DNA of 15,855 nt from JBDLIL01 sp039714855. GTDB lineage: Bacteria > Patescibacteriota > Microgenomatia > UBA1400 > PJMF01. Made by a program: the position numbers and the translations under genes. This document shows positions 14,057 through 15,855 of the stretch, piece by piece. The first letter of the stretch is position 1, and each line of letters starts with the position of its first letter. Location of the stretch: the NCBI GenBank assembly GCA_039714855.1, contig JBDLIL010000019.1, positions 1 through 15,855 on the forward strand. Reading direction: 5' to 3'. The notes beneath the pieces were generated by a model. It saw only the letters and a list, made by a program, of their open reading frames with translations. It was not told the origin of the DNA and searched no databases.

Positions 14057-15433
14057 TTATTTTGATTCTGAAATTACTTTTACCTGACACAATTCTCTAA
14101 ATCCTAAAATTCCGTGTTCTCTACCCATACCAGAGTTCTTATAACCTCCAAATGGATTACAACAAAGCCAACGACTTCCTTGATTAACTTCTACAGATCC
14201 GGCCTCTATTCTAGAAGAAACTCTTCTGATTCTTGCTTTATCTTTTGTATAGAATTTTGATCCAAGTCCATATTTAGTGTCATTAGCCAACTCTACTGCC
14301 TCATCTTCAGATGAAAATTTTATTATTGGCAATACTGGTCCAAAAACTTCTTCTTTCCATACCTTCATATTTTTACTTATATTTGTCAAAATAGTTGGCC
14401 GGTAATAGGCTCCTTGTAATTTTTCTGGTTTTTTTCCTCCCACTATTACTTTTGCACCCTTATCAATTGCATCAGCCACTTGTATCTCTAAAGCCTCTAC
14501 TTGCCTTTTAGCAACTAAACTACCAATATCTGTTTTAGGATTATTAGGATCGCCCACTAATTTTTTCTCAACTATCTTTTTTAATTTGTCTACTGCTTCA
14601 TCGAATAAAGACTCATGAACAATAAGTCTTTTACTTGCGTCACAAACCTGTCCACAATTTTGAAAACGACCTTTATAAACTCTAGCTACCGCTAAATCTA
14701 AATCTGCGTCTTCAAAAATAATGAACGGATTAGATCCACCCATTTCTAAAATTACTTTAATGAATTTATCTGCAGCTGTTTTGTAGATTTGCTTACCTAC
14801 TTTGGTACTACCAGTAAACCACAGTAAATCCACATCTTGTTTAGACAGTTTCCTGCCTACATTACCATCTCCATAAACCTGGGAGAAAACTCCTTTTGGT
14901 AGATCATGATTAACAAATATTTCATCAATAAATTTTCCCATTAATGGGCACTCTTCAGAAATTTTAAATACCACAGTATTTCCAGCTAATAAATTTGGTA
15001 TTATTCCCCAAATTGCCATACCAAAAGGAAAATTCCATGGAGTAATTACGCAAGCAACTCCATGAGGCTCGTAGACAATTCTATGCAAAGATTCATTATC
15101 TTCATGAGTCACTTCGTCTTGTAAAGCTTTTTTAGCATTATCTAAAAACCATTCAAATTCTTCTACATACCCACTTGCCTCACCCTTACTTTCAGAAATT
15201 GGCTTTCCTACTTCTTTTACTATTAAATCAGCTATTTCATCAGCTCTTGATTTAAACTCTTCGCAGATTGGTCTAAGCAATTCAATTCTTTTTTTTAATC
15301 CCAACTCCTTCCATTCTCTTTTTGATTTTTGTGCAGCTAAAATTACTGCATCAATTTCCTCATCTGTAGAAATCTCAACACTTCCAATCTCTTCATAATT
15401 TTTAGCAGGATTAGTGGAAACTAGTTTTGGCAT
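14057..15433 (-). CDS. NAD(P)-dependent aldehyde dehydrogenase, succinate-semialdehyde type
   Basis: A 458-residue enzyme of the ALDH superfamily, oxidising an aldehyde to the acid in the cytosol. Key parts are present: oxyanion Asn in PWNFPFG (N134), cofactor Lys in VVFKISEECP (K157), the Rossmann turn FTGSTKVGKQI (206-216), general base in LEMGGSNPFIIF (E230), and catalytic Cys264 in FQNCGQVCDASKR. It also has EEVFGPVLPI (361-370) and the C-terminal NPFGGYKNSGMGREHG (426-441). The length matches the short succinate-semialdehyde dehydrogenase group (about 455 residues). The substrate cannot be fixed from sequence. A Cys pair (424-425) sits before the NPFGG motif. A good Shine-Dalgarno sequence precedes the ATG. 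It starts 31 bases after lgt and may be cotranscribed with it. Confidence 0.93.
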   Translation of the reverse strand: MPKLVSTNPAKNYEEIGSVEISTDEEIDAVILAAQKSKREWKELGLKKRIELLRPICEEFKSRADEIADLIVKEVGKPISESKGEASGYVEEFEWFLDNAKKALQDEVTHEDNESLHRIVYEPHGVACVITPWNFPFGMAIWGIIPNLLAGNTVVFKISEECPLMGKFIDEIFVNHDLPKGVFSQVYGDGNVGRKLSKQDVDLLWFTGSTKVGKQIYKTAADKFIKVILEMGGSNPFIIFEDADLDLAVARVYKGRFQNCGQVCDASKRLIVHESLFDEAVDKLKKIVEKKLVGDPNNPKTDIGSLVAKRQVEALEIQVADAIDKGAKVIVGGKKPEKLQGAYYRPTILTNISKNMKVWKEEVFGPVLPIIKFSSEDEAVELANDTKYGLGSKFYTKDKARIRRVSSRIEAGSVEVNQGSRWLCCNPFGGYKNSGMGREHGILGFRELCQVKVISESK

Positions 15434-15438
15434 ATTAA

Positions 15439-15444
15439 CTCCTT
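15439..15444 (-). promoter_or_regulatory. Shine-Dalgarno site of the aldehyde dehydrogenase
   Basis: AAGGAG on the minus strand stands five bases before the ATG at 15433 and supports that start. Most other starts in the window have no comparable site. Confidence 0.75.
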
Positions 15445-15464
15445 AATTTATTTTTATGATTATC

Positions 15465-15855
15465 TCACACTTCCTTAGTTTGATTTTTATAAAACCAAAG
15501 CGAGCTACTGACAACTAATACCAATAATAAAATCAATTGATTAATGCCTAAGTTAGTATTTATAAACATTTGTTTATCTATGCGCAGGAAATCTAATAAA
15601 AACCTAATAATGCCGTAATAGATTAGATACGCAGAAAAATACTTACCAGAACCTATTTTATATTTTTTTGATTTTTCTAATCTCCAAACCACCAATCCAA
15701 AACTCAAAGTTGCCTCAGCTTCATAAGCAAATAACCGATGATAATAGCCAAATTCTCTGAATCTTAAAGCCCTGTTTTCTGGATTTATATAAATTGCCCA
15801 AGGCAAATTTGTTGGCCAGCCATAAAGCTCTTGATTAAAATAATTTGCTAACCTA
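15465..15855 (-). CDS. lgt: Prolipoprotein diacylglyceryl transferase, N-terminus outside window
   Basis: The frame is open to the right edge; the first visible residues are RLANYFNQELYGWPTN, followed by LPWAIYINPENR. This is the conserved Lgt segment that holds the essential Arg and Glu (GRxxNFxNxELxG in the family). Later HRLFAYEAEATLSF corresponds to the HPTxLYE motif in changed form, and YGIIRFLLDFLRID matches the second conserved Arg helix. About 130 residues are present, roughly the C-terminal half of the usual 260-290. Lgt moves diacylglycerol from phosphatidylglycerol to the lipobox Cys of prolipoproteins in the membrane. A TTG at 15806 lies downstream of the conserved segment and is not the start. 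Confidence 0.9.
   Translation of the reverse strand, partial: RLANYFNQELYGWPTNLPWAIYINPENRALRFREFGYYHRLFAYEAEATLSFGLVVWRLEKSKKYKIGSGKYFSAYLIYYGIIRFLLDFLRIDKQMFINTNLGINQLILLLVLVVSSSLWFYKNQTKEV

Noticed and set aside
15465..15806. Taking the TTG at 15806 as the start of the right-edge gene
   Set aside because: Conserved Lgt residues lie upstream of it in the same open frame, so the gene continues past the window edge.
1..15855. Recoding of TGA as glycine, as in some CPR lineages
   Set aside because: TGA ends the pilO, the 148-residue, the 78-residue and the 32-residue genes at sensible places, and glycines are encoded by GGN.

Overview
The window looks like a chromosomal piece of a Candidate Phyla Radiation (Patescibacteria) bacterium, most likely of the Microgenomates type. 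The reasons are the A+T-rich genes with short gaps, many starts without a Shine-Dalgarno sequence, pilus genes of the pilN/pilO type beside cysteine-rich and FN3-type surface proteins, a lone DUF87/TraG-like membrane ATPase, and many short genes of no known family. The lineage is an inference from gene content; no marker gene is present to settle it. TGA is used as a normal stop and Gly is encoded by GGN, so the code is standard (table 11).

Layout: (1) 1-1537 is the tail of a pilus assembly operon: a partial pilN-like gene, a pilO-like gene, and a small single-pass membrane protein overlapping pilO by ATGA. (2) 1749-6475 is a plus-strand run of three envelope proteins: an FN3/Ig-like protein ending in an LPSTA-type tail, a 746-residue protein with about 61 cysteines, and a double-anchored Pro-Thr/Cys-rich protein ending in LPETG and a membrane helix. 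(3) 6542-6618 is a tRNA whose anticodon reads UAU (isoleucine AUA), unusual in bacteria, set between 8-base-periodic spacer repeats. (4) 6660-9681 encodes a split MacA/MacB-type exporter (adaptor, ATPase, FtsX-like permease), followed by a strong palindrome and a small membrane protein. (5) On the minus strand, reading from the right edge: partial lgt, an aldehyde dehydrogenase, a compact trio (two small membrane proteins and a DUF192 protein) with overlapping reading frames, a disordered Gln/Glu-rich protein, and a large TraG/HerA-like ATPase. That ATPase gene ends 3 bases from the end of the plus-strand unit.

Working together: much of the window serves the cell envelope. PilN/PilO form the inner-membrane platform of type IV pili; the three secreted proteins are plausible adhesins or stalk proteins displayed nearby; MacAB-like proteins export peptides or drugs; Lgt lipidates lipoproteins; the TraG-like ATPase could move DNA or protein across the membrane. 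No sortase, relaxase, integrase, TolC, transposase or CRISPR array is visible, so the roles of the LPxTG-like tails and of the lone ATPase remain open. The best candidates for something undescribed are the cysteine-rich surface cassette, the ATPase with its disordered partner, and the promoter with phased repeats in front of the overlapping small-gene cluster.
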